From the NCBI GenBank assembly GCA_910589415.1, contig OU342630.1:27375867-27439866 (forward strand): 64,000 nucleotides of DNA, read 5' to 3'. A program made the translations under genes and the position numbers. The notes beneath the pieces were generated by a model. That model made no database searches, was not told where the DNA came from, and worked only from the letters and a program-made list of their open reading frames with translations. Shown here in pieces: positions 12,101-24,000 of this stretch (its first letter is position 1; each line of letters begins with the position of its first letter). This DNA is from Malachius bipustulatus (taxonomy: Eukaryota > Arthropoda > Insecta > Coleoptera > Melyridae).

Positions 12101-15100
12101 TTGTCTTGGTTTTTTTTTTTTCATTATTCTATTTATATTTATAAAAATATTTTTTTGTAACCATAATATTGATTTTCTGGGGAATATTATACTTGAGAAT
12201 GAAGAGTCTATTTGAATCTCATACCTATAATAATTCATAACCCATAACTCTCGCAAATAGAACCAAGGGCCCAGCCTGCGGTACACTCATGATTGTATGT
12301 CTATTTACTAGGTGCACAATGTTTATTACAGATACGCCTACCAAAAGGTGGATCCACATCAATACAAATTTTCGTTGTGCGTGTTTTTGACACAAATTTG
12401 CTCGTGTGCGGCGGAATATTCATATATGTGGACTGTGCGCCGCAAATAAATTCACGCAAACATTTTTGCAACGAACGACGCACACGATTTGATGAGCTGT
12501 CGGTTTTCAACCAACTTCAAAGGGATTTGCTCCGCACAGTGATATTAAGCTACGTTTTCCTAGCTGCGTATGTCGCACTGCGTACGACGCACGCGTAACA
12601 CGCCCAACACTGCTCTTGTATGGTTTAAATCAGACCGTTTTCCTACAGTGCGTGTTCCGCAGCATTGGACGGTGTGCGCTCGCGTGAAACGTCGGCTGTG
12701 CCTCGAGAGCAGTCAATCACGCGACGCAGTGCGTAAGTTATTGGTTTTTTTGATTTTAATATTAATAATAATAATAATAAGTCTTTATTGCCCAACAGGT
12801 AGATACCCAATTACAGGACAACCAAACAGAATTATACAATTGCAGTACCAATCCAATTAAAACAACTCAAGTAATAAATCTAAAGTAACAAAAAATATAA
12901 AGTAACAAATATAAAATATAAAATATAAAATATAAAATATAAAAGTACAGAGATACAAATGTGGTCAAGACATCTTATCTAACACACAACGCAACCCTCA
13001 AAGCAAATCAGCAGCTATACCAATCAACTTCCCCAAGCCATCGAAAAATATATCACAAGCATGACTGATATTGTTGAATGTAGTACACATTATAGTAGCG
13101 TGTGTGAGTCGGAAAAAACCCCGAAAATTGTAAATATTTTGAGCCGGAACAAGATTACTTCCCCCCTCCGTTTTCGAGGATGCTGAACACGATGACGTTG
13201 TCAGAATTTCTCTTTGGGGTTGCGCAACCCCTCAAAACGGCCAAAAACCACCCCCTAGAGAGATAAACCGCGCTTCAATCCATTTCCCTGCAAAAATAAA
13301 CCTTCCCCCCGTTTTAGAGAATGCTGAGCACAATGGAGGTGCTGGACATCGCGTGCGACCCCGACCAACCCCTCCTCCGGCCAATACTCACCCCCGAAAT
13401 GGGTTATTTTTTTATGTATATGTAGGGCAAACGATGGACTTTTTCGAAAAACTTTTTGAAGATTCAAGTACAGAATCACAATGGCAATGATTTAAAATTA
13501 TTTTGGAGTATAAAGAGATGACAGTGACATATCAAAGTTATGTTTTTTAAATGGAATGCTCCTATGTTATTGCATTTTTAGATTGTCTGAGAAGAGGAAA
13601 TAAGATTGGCTTTTACAGTTGGTGTTTAAATTCAGAAGTTTTTGAGTTATAAACAAGTGAAAATCGTCATTTTTCGAGTTCAAGGCCCTGTACAACGAAA
13701 TCGATTCAAGATAGAGAAAAACGGCTTACATGTCCCTATTTTAACTTTTTATGTACTATCCTATGGTATAGTTTGTACTTTCTTTGATTTTTTTATTTGG
13801 CGACGCGTGGAGAAATCTCAGATTTTTTAAAATTTTTTATCACCCTGTATAAACATTTCATCTACATCATAGGATAGTACATGAAAAGTTAAAATAAGGA
13901 TATGTAAGCCGTTTTTCTCTATCTTTAGCCGTTTTCGTTGTATAGGGCATTGAATTAAAAAAATGACGATTTTCACTTGTTTATAACTCAAAAACTTCTG
14001 AATTTAAACACCAACTGTAAAAGCCAATCTTATTTCCTCTTCTCAGACAATCTAAAAATGCAATAACATAGGAGCATTCCATTTAAAAAAACATAACTTT
14101 GATATGTCACTGTCATATGGGACACTCTTTATACTCCAAAATAATTTTAAATTATGGCCATTGTGATTCTGTACTTGAATTTTCAAAAAGTTTTTCGAAA
14201 AAGTCCATCGTTTGCCCTACATATACATAAAAAAAAATCACCCATTTCGGGGGTGAGTATTGGCCGGTGGAGGGGTTGGTCGGGGTCGCACGCGATGTCC
14301 AGCACCTCCATTGTGCTCAGCATCCTCGAAAACGGGGGGAAGGTTTTTTTTGCAGGGAAATGGATTGAAGCGCGGTTCATCTCTCTAGGGGGTGGTTTTT
14401 GGCCGTTTTGAGGGGTTGCGCAACCCCAAAGAGAAATTCTGACAACGTCATCGTCTTCAGCATCCTCGAAAACAGAGGGGGGAAGTAATCTTGTTCCGGC
14501 TCAAAATATTTACATGTTCGTCCGACTCACACACGCCACTATTACATAAATAGGAGATTTTAGATATAGGTTCGTTCTGGCAGTTTGAGTGCTGAATGTA
14601 ACCTGGTGCCTAGCGTTAAGTCTAGGAACATGTATGTCTATCTGATCCAACAAAACAGCGCAATCAATATTACCATTCACTAAATTAAACAAGAATGTAA
14701 CACACAACAGCTTTCTTCTTAGTTCGAGACTGTGGAAACCAAAGGTGTTCAAAAGAGTACAATGATCGAAGCCAGTTGGCGGGTAGATTCCGTCCACTTT
14801 AAACTTCAGATATTTAAGAAACCTTCTTTGAACAGATTCAATTCTAGTTTTGTGTACCTCATAGTGTGGGTAAAAAATCAGACTTCCATATTCTAGCCGG
14901 GATCGAACATATGCGTAGTACAAGGTCTTAAGCACCGATATATTATTAAATGACTTGCAGTTCCTAACTATGAAGCCTAACATTTTGATTGAGGAGGCGA
15001 TCATTGAGTCAATGTGACTATCAAATGTAAGTTTAGAATCAAACCACACTCCTAGGTCTTTGATCAAACTGCTACGAGACAGCAGTGATGTATCGATTGC

Positions 15101-18100
15101 ATACGGGTATACTATCGAAGATAAATTCCTAGTATATGTAACCACCCAGCACTTAGATGCATTCAATAAGAGATTATTACGTTGACACCACTGCTGAACT
15201 CGATCCAGATCCAGCTGAAGGTCTACGCAGTCACTGGGGCTTGTAATTTTAGAAAATATCTTTAGATCGTCAGCAAAAAACAGATGATTGCTATTGATTA
15301 CCGAACTCAAGTCATTGATAAAAAGCAAAAACAGTAATGGGCCCAAATTCGATCCCTGCGGAACACCCGAAGTGGGTACAAATTCAAGAGATCTGTAACC
15401 ATTATAATACACATAGTGAGATCTGTCTGAGAGGTAGGATTCAAAGAACTTCACAAGGGAATGTGCGAAACCAAAACCCGGCAATTTTTCGATGAGAACA
15501 GAGTGGTCTATGCGATCGAATGCCTTAGAGAAATCCGTGTATAGTGCGTCCACCTGACCTTTCCTGTCCAGAACACCGGATACAAACTGGGAAAAACAAG
15601 TTAAGTTCGTGACCGTGGATCTTTTCTCCATGAAGCCGTGCTGATATGATGTTATTTGTGTCCTTACAGATGGATATATTAAGTTATATATGGCCCCCTC
15701 AAACACTTTAGCAAAGTTCGATAATTTTATTTTATTTTTATTTTTATTTTATTTTACACTGTATAAACAGGCGAAGCCCTTTACTATACAGGGACAATAA
15801 CAGAAAAATTTCCATATAATACAATCATCCAAATCTAAAATGTGTAACAAATTTACAGTTTTTGGACCAAGGCATCTACAAAGAAAAAGGAGAAAGCAAA
15901 TTAATGTTTAACGCTACTCCTCAAGTCGCTAAGGCTGCTAGAAAAAATGTCAAAGCTAAATTGACCACCGTTATAATTGCCACACATCGTGTAAATCGGC
16001 GAAAACTTTAAGACGTTGGTATGATGAGACTGAAGATAAAACGTCTCATTCTGTCGAGAGCCCACCCTTGGTACACGAAACCGCAACCTCTCTAGAATTG
16101 GTGGGCAGTCAATTGCATTACCAAGCAACTTAACCAGGAACACCAAAGAGGCATAGCATCGTCGGTTCTCCAAAGAAGTAAAAGAAAATGTGTCCAACAA
16201 TATTTGATGAGGATAGCCGATTACAGGATAAACACCATAAGCTTTATAATGCATATATTTCAAGAATCTACGCTGAATAGACTCAATTCCATCAATATAA
16301 ATCTGATAGCCTGGGGACCATACAACAGACGCATACTCGAGCTTAGAGCGAACGAATGAAGCGTAAAGTACTTTTAAAGTATTTAAGTTGGTAAAATCCC
16401 TAGTGTTTCGAATGACAAAACCAAGTGCCCTCGATGCCTCTGCAAGAATCCTCTCAATGTGAGAGGAGAACGATAGCTTTCTGTCAAATAACACCCCCAG
16501 ATCGCGAACATGTTCAGGCCTACACAGCACCTGATCATTAAGAGAATAATCATGAAAAATTCCACCGGATTGTTTTACGGTGAATGACAGAACATTGCAC
16601 TTGCTAACATTAATTTCTAGGTTATTATTATTAAGCCAGACAGAGATCCTCTCAAGGTTCTGCTGCAGGTGCAAGCAGTCCTCAATGCATTTGATAGTCC
16701 TGAATATCTTGAGGTCGTCGGCATAAAGCAGAAAGTCCACATTCAACCCATGAGTGATGTCATCAATGAACAGGACAAAGAGCAGGGGACCCAGTACAGA
16801 ACCCTGGGGGACACCAGATGTCGCTTCATAGGAGGTTGATTGAAACCCATTCAAAACCACAAAGTAAGAACGCTTTGACAGGTAGCTCGACAATAACTTA
16901 ACAAGCGATTTGTGAAAACCAAAATTTTCAAGTTTTCTTAAAAGGATACCGTGATCTAGTCTGTCAAAGGCCTTAGATATGTCGGTGTATATAACGTCGA
17001 CTTGATGTCCAGTGTCCAGGGATTCTGCAATGAATTGTGTTTTCTGGATAAGATTAGTAACGGTTGACCTTCCCTTAACAAACCCATTCTGATAATAACT
17101 AATCTGACCATGGACCTCATGATATATGCTGTTGTGAATTAGAATTTCGAAAGCCTTACTAAAATTGCAAATAATACTAATGGGTCTGTAATTAGTTACC
17201 TGAGATTTTTCACCACCCTTAATAACGGGACAGACTTTAGCCTGCTTCCAGGTGTCAGGAACTGCACATTCTCCAACACATCTGTTAAACAAAACAGTGA
17301 GGGGAGGTGCCAAAACCTGTGCGCAATCCCGAAGGAGAAAAGCGGGTACACGGTCCGGTCCTGTGGTTCTGGCATTCTTAAAGGACTTCAGTACCATCAA
17401 TACCTCATTCTCGGAGAAAAACTGAAGCTTTACTGTCGTGTTGGAATTGACTACCGTAGAGGAATTTACTGGCAAAGCTGGAGTAGAGAATGATCGACTG
17501 AAAAAATCAGCAAACGCGTTGAGAATATCCACCGGTTGACTCAACTCGGTATTGTTATAATTCATGGTGTTGGGTGTAGCGGAAGAGTTTCTCTTCTTTT
17601 TTATGAAGGACCAGAATTTGGATGGGTCATTTCCTAGTTCATTTTCTATTCGTGTTGTATAGTTTTTGTACTCTACGTCAATGTCAGTTTTGATTTTACG
17701 TCTCATGTTTGAATAATTCAGGTAACTCTGCTGATCGTTTTCTTTTTTATATAATAATGCAATAGGGCGATAATTAGAGATTAGGGAGATCTTGCCTGAC
17801 TTAAAGACTGGACACACCTTCGCAACCTTCCAGACAGCTGGAAACAATTGGGTTTTAAGTGACATGTTGAATATCGTGCACAGGGGAATAGCCAGCAGAT
17901 GCACGCAGTCTCTGACCAGGAAAGACGGTACCTGGTCAGGTCCCGCAGTCATTCTATCCTTAAGCTTTCTGGAGGATTTGATTATGTCAGAAACAGAAAT
18001 TTGAGGGGAGTTTACTGAATGAGAGTAATTGTATACAGATGATTCACAAATAGGTACTGTACAGGTTCTATCAGTAAAAGGGAGGTAGACGCTCTTGAAA

Positions 18101-21019
18101 TATTCACTGAAGCTGTTCACAATCAGTTGGGGAGTGTCACAAGTCTCACCATCTGGTGCGGTCATGGAAGAAGGTATGCGACTACATCGTTTTCTATTGT
18201 TGATGAAACTCCAAAACTTTTTTGCATCGTAACCTATAGAATCCTGAACACTGTTCAGGTAGTTATCATAAGCTATGGATATCTGTGTTTTTATTGTGGC
18301 ACGCAGTGTTCTGAAAGCGTTTTGGTGATATTCCGAACCACTACCCCTGTACTTTGCACGATGCTTGGCTTTCTGCGTTATATTTGCAATGATATCCCCA
18401 GTAAACCACGGTGGAAAATTACTTCCCCTGCATTTCGTTTTAAACAGTGGTACATGACAATCAAAACAATGATAAAGTTTTTCATAGAATTCTGAACACG
18501 CTCCGTTAACATCAGTATGTTTAGTCAGAGATGACCAGTCCAAGGCTTGAATAGAGTTGTAAAGAGAGGGGAAGTCAGCTTTTCTGAAGTTGTATGCCAC
18601 CTGAGCCCCACTGTTAGTGCGAAAAAAGTCTGACTGAGATGAATATCCGAAACTCGGGCTGATGGACAGTGCGGGGTGCCCGGCATCCAGAGGGACCAAT
18701 GGCCCACTATCAGCAACCACCTCACATCCGACGTTAGAATAAACCAAATCAAGTAAGCGATCATTAACATTTACTACATAATTGAATTGTGTAAGTCCCA
18801 GAAAGTTGGAAAACTGCGTAATAAGCTGTGTCTTACTATCTGAAACATCATTGTGTACAAGCTTAGGGATGTTGAAGTCGCCAAAGATTAACAAATTATG
18901 ATTAAACGCGTAATCAAGTTGCTCAAAACTGTCGAGGAATACACTCAGCTGTTGAGGCGTAGTTTGTGGTGGAATATACACGCAAAATACATAAAAAGTA
19001 ATACAGTCCAGACAGCACTTGCATCCAACAATCTCAACAGCCGGCGAGGATACCAATACACTAGATAAGTCCAGTTCACTACACATTATATGGTTTTTGA
19101 TGGCTAGTAGGGATCCACCGCCACACTTCTTCCCCGTTAGAGCCAAGTTTCTGTCGCAGCGAAAGACATTGTACATGTCAGGGAAAAGTTCGGATGTGGA
19201 TATGTGTTCCTGCAAACGAGTTTCAGTGATCCCAATTATGTCGTATTCTAAGTTGCACACAGATGTATAGAACGCCTTGATTTTGGTCCTTAAGCCATCA
19301 ACATTTTGGTAGTAGAAGAGTATTTCACTGGACCGGACATCTGACCTCTTGGGCTGAGTCAGTTTAAATTAACCACACGAGGCACACCATTGAAATACCT
19401 TATCTTCAAATTCCTTTCGCCTGCCTCAGTACGAGTATTCAGTTCTACTTTTACTTTGCGATATAGTTCAATTTGCTGAGGAGTTCTATCTAATGAGACA
19501 TATATGTGTTTGTAAGTGGGGTCATCTCTGAGTACTTTAGAGTTCCTAATTATCTGTTTGACGTCATGCTCACTTTTGAGGCAAACCTTAACTGGTCTGG
19601 GTCGACTGTTAGCTGCATTATACTTCCCTAGACGAACAATCTTCAGATCAGAAGTATCCACATCTTCAGAGATCCTTCCGATAATCTGGGCAACCATATC
19701 ACCAGTGGCACCTGAATTCATGGAGTTTGGGCCACTATGTGATGACTCGACAAGACCAAACAAGATCAAGTTGGTTTTTCTTCTATTTCGATCCGAGACC
19801 TCCTCAATCACAGACTCAAAGTCGACATTGCTCGGGCTGGAGGGTGATCCACCAGAAGAAACATCTTCCTGAGCCCTTTTAAGAGAGTTGAACTGACTCT
19901 GGAGGTCATCGATTTTCCTTATAAGGACAGGTAACTGTTTGAAGCCACTATCGCAGTCAGGACATAAGAAGATGAGCTTGCGTTTCTTAAGTTCGAGGCA
20001 ACGAACCTCCGATGCTGACAAATCTGCACATTTCTCACACAGGCCCACCTTGCAGCTATCACAGCTGTACAACTTGCATTTCAAATCACATTTCACGCAG
20101 GTGGACATGGTGATCACCCAGTATATTAATTATATTCACAGATCTTAATGCAGATTTTACCTAAGTGTCGTATAAACTGATGGAAGTGGCAACGTAGCAG
20201 CTTGGCTGGTATTCAGATTCCCAATTTACGTTATCTTATACTCCCTGATAACAATGGGCAACAAAAAGAGCACCTGTGTATATTCTGGTTAGTTAAATCA
20301 CTTTACATCAAAAAATAACCCACAAAACACACCAAAAACTCAGGGAAAAAATATGCAAATTGTAGAGGAGACTCTTACACACACAGTGATACTAGTTTCA
20401 GCTTCATAGAACAGCAAAAAAACCACCCAAATGACGCAAAAACGAGAGCAGTAAATATAATGGACTGCAATTGATAATGATAATGATAAAAAAAAAATAT
20501 TGAATACATCAGGCAAAGAACCTCAACCAATATTTTCTGCAGCTGAAGATGAACTGTTGTTTGAACTGGTGGCTGGATTACTCATAATATACGATGTAAA
20601 ATTAAAAAGCTACAAAAATAAGGGTTTAAAAGACACAAAATCGAATTAAATTCGCTAGATTCGTCTTTTTTCAACAAAGTTCTTTATAACAAGGAATTAT
20701 AAATACTTCTTCTTCATCGTAATGAGATCTAGAAGAACTCGTTTTCTCATAATATCATTAGCAAAATAAATAATACGTTTTAATTCGAACTGATTTCCGC
20801 AAGTTGGAAAACACTGTTCACGCAACCCACACTGCGTGAATCGCCCTGCGTGTACCGCAGGCGTTTCGCGCTCGCGTTTGACGCAGCTAGGAAAACGTAG
20901 CTTTAATGTGAACGTGAATCAGTGCTTGTGTAATTTTTTACTAGATATTTTGGCTACTTTGTTAATTTTACAGTCTTTTGCTTTTGATTTTCCTCTTTTG
21001 TCAATTGCTTTTCCTGTCA

Positions 21020-21056
<37 letters not shown>

Positions 21057-24000
21057 GAACTTTATTTAGCTACAATAGCTACAATAGAATTACAATTTCG
21101 ATCTTATCATACCCCGGTATTCAGTAACAATCAACAGCCTCGATAATATTCTCTCAGTCTTATTTTAAACAATCTTAAACTAGTCGCATTTTTTATACTA
21201 TCATCTAATTCGTTAAACCTAATAAACCCCCTGACAAACAATGAATTATAACCAATATTTTTGTCTGCAGTGTTAACATATAAATTATTTTTCCCACGTG
21301 TTTCATAACCATGCAGATCTCTACAATAAACTCTGTATCCATCAAAATATGATGGCATATTGCCCCTATGTATTCTATAAATAAAAATCAATGTCTGAAA
21401 CTCCAACAAATTGCTTATACTCAACCAACCTAAACATTCTAACATATCCTTTATTTTTGTGTACCTACTGCATCTCAATATCAGTCTCATACCTCTGTTT
21501 TGTAGTTTTTCAAGTCTATTTACATCACCTTTCTTACTCAAATACAATATTGTGGCACAACACAGAAACATCGGCAGCACTACTCCATTATATAAGATAC
21601 GTCTTGCATACATTGTCAGTAAACTACTATATCTACTTAACACACCCAGTCTCTTGCCTATTTTCTTACAAATAAAATCAACATGTTTTCCGAAATTCAG
21701 CTTATAATCTACCATAATACCCAAATACTTAATTACTTCTACAAATTCAATTTCTTCACCATCAATAGTAACTGTTGCACTTCGATTCCCTATTATATGT
21801 CTATATTCTATTTCATTGCCAACACACATGGCTTTTGTTTTTTTTACATTCAACTTTAATTGATTTATGGACAGCCATTCATTTAAATCCTTCAACTCTT
21901 TATTTACAATATTAATTAATTCTTCCACATTTTTTCCCTCCACATAAATAACTGTATCATCCGCAAAACAATGATACCTGCACCGCTTCAAGCAATCCCC
22001 AATATGCTTTTCCCATTTATCAAACATCAGTGCGTGGATAGGAAAAGCAATTGACATAAAGTGAAACTGATTTGACATAAAAGGAAATTTATTGATAATA
22101 AATCAATGACTACAATCGTTGATAGATAGAAAAATAAGAAAATCATTAGCGAATGTTATTATTTCAAATATCGACGATCCGCATTCCACAAGTGGATTCG
22201 CGCGCACAACGAACAAGATATAAAAATTACGTGGTAAAATATTTCATCAGATTTAAATTTATGGCGCAAATTTTTCGCTGAATTTCAACACACAACGCAC
22301 AGCGAAAATTTGTATTGATGTGGATCCACCTTAATATCTGTAAGATTTTCAAGAATCATAACCAAAGTAAAGATAGTGCACCACCGGTGGCCACAGTCGG
22401 CTCCTGACGAGACATCAATGAAGGAGTTATTGAGAAAATAAAACTTAGGAGGTTTTTTAACACATTCACTGCCAGAGCATATTGGTGACGGTTGACAATG
22501 TGCCGCCTTTTTTTTTCTTGTAACCTGCTAATGTAATGTTTGTTTTAGCTATTAGACACTAAACTAAGTTGAAATATAGCGTTTTTTGCAAAAAAAAGTA
22601 AGAACGCCCCAGGGGCGGTGCCGGCACAGGACAAGTAATTTGCTTATTATACGGCCTGATATTTCTGTTCAAAATTTTTTTAAATATTGCACGGTGTATG
22701 CTATATACGGACTGAGGCGTTCGCGACGTCTCACACCTGTATTATAGCACTCGCATAGGCGTTCTGTGCCATGTGCCGGTCAACGCCACTCGGGCGGTCA
22801 ACATCATATTTTTGTTTGTTTTAATGTTTTGAAATATTTTTTGCCAAAAATGTATTTTAAAACTTAAGATTTTAAAACTAAAAACAGGCTAAACATTGAT
22901 TGTATAATATAAACAACAAAAATACATAATGGGCAATTTTTTTCTATACAAGTCCTCTACAATATGCCCCGACACCTGTAACAAGAAACCAAACTCAACA
23001 TGTGGTAGTTTGGACTTTACTAAAACCTCCTCTTAATAGAACGAACTGATCCAAACTGTCCTCATGAAATTATCCAACGTTCTATTGAAGGTATACATGA
23101 ACGCCTCTCGGGCGGTCCCGGCAGTGAATGTGTTAATTAAAAAAAAAAAAACAGTTTTTTCAGGATATTGTAGGAAAGGTCACAGATATCTTGTATGTCA
23201 TTACCGATTCGAGATGGACTAAAAATGTTCTCATGTGCTCATGTTTTCTGTAATTGATTCAATTCTGTATCTCTTAACGAGACACCCAAGGTGAGCTCTA
23301 AAAAAAAGCCCTTATAAATAAGTAACCAAACTTCCATCATTATTTTCCTTCTCTAATAAATAAATTATCCTTTCCTTTAATAAACATTTGAAATCATAGT
23401 TACTAAACGTAACGTTAGTAACATCATGTTGTTTACAATGAGCCCTAACTAGAGATGGGACTAGAAATGTCGAGTCGTTAACAGTAAAATTACAGTTGGA
23501 ACACTTCGTATCTTGAACTATCAGTTGAACTCAAGAAAAAACTTGTATTGTTAGATCATAAGGTTGCCTACTGCCTAAGTGCTGGCGCCTCTGTTAGTTT
23601 CAAATAAGCAAGTGCCACGAGAAGCTTGTCAACTGACATGAGAACTCCTCAATAATTTAAACATCAGAAATTTATTTAAACTTTCTTTCATAGTTTTGAA
23701 CTACTATCAGAGAACTTATAATTAATTTAAATTTACAAAGGCATACGTGATCTTTTGTCTCACTTTTTATGGCCTACCCTTAGTGTTTTTTTTGTTGATT
23801 ACTCTTCACAATACACACCCTTTCAATTCATTTGTATAGCCGGAGCAGATAAATTTCCTATTCAAAGCTTTTAAGTCATGGAGTTCCATATTATATCCCC
23901 TGATATGAAAAGTTTTTCTGTAAACATCAGGTACGTGAAGTTGGCCCGAAAAAAATTCGGGCTGGGTGGTAAAACGTCCTAATCGATTGTCCAAGGTATG

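Larger units (their letters stand above)
12764..20495 (-). mobile_element. Near full-length two-ORF LINE (LINE A), interrupted twice
   Basis: The 3' tail is an ATT repeat (TAATAA on the + strand, 12764-12781); the 5' end is near 20495. AATATT at 12758-12763 and 20496-20501 is the probable target duplication. Removing LINE B (15726-17750 plus one TSD copy) and the palindrome (13098-14536) leaves about 4.3 kb: a 5' UTR of about 380 bp, ORF1, ORF2 (endonuclease, RT) and a 3' UTR. That is the expected size for a complete jockey/CR1-like element. The interruptions came later than the LINE itself. Confidence 0.82.
12345..22332. mobile_element. DNA transposon with GGTGGATCC ends and MADF remnant, carrying nested LINEs
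   Basis: AAGGTGGATCCACATCAATA and on to AAATTTTCG at the left is inverted at the right (CGAAAATTTGTATTGATG, TGGATCCACCTT). Subterminal CTACGTTTTCCTAGCTGCGT at about 12551 is inverted near 20882. Inside on the + strand is a MADF-like fragment (20503-20649), as in PIF/Harbinger accessory genes. The target duplication is poor (AAA versus TAA). Most of the 10 kb is later insertions: LINE A at 12764-20495, LINE D at about 21022-22031 and the CAGTC-type repeat around LINE D. Confidence 0.65.

Noticed and set aside
22000..22078. The ATG at 22078 as the start of LINE D's protein
   Set aside because: The first residues come from the flanking CAGTC-type repeat; the LINE is truncated just before KWEKHIGDC.
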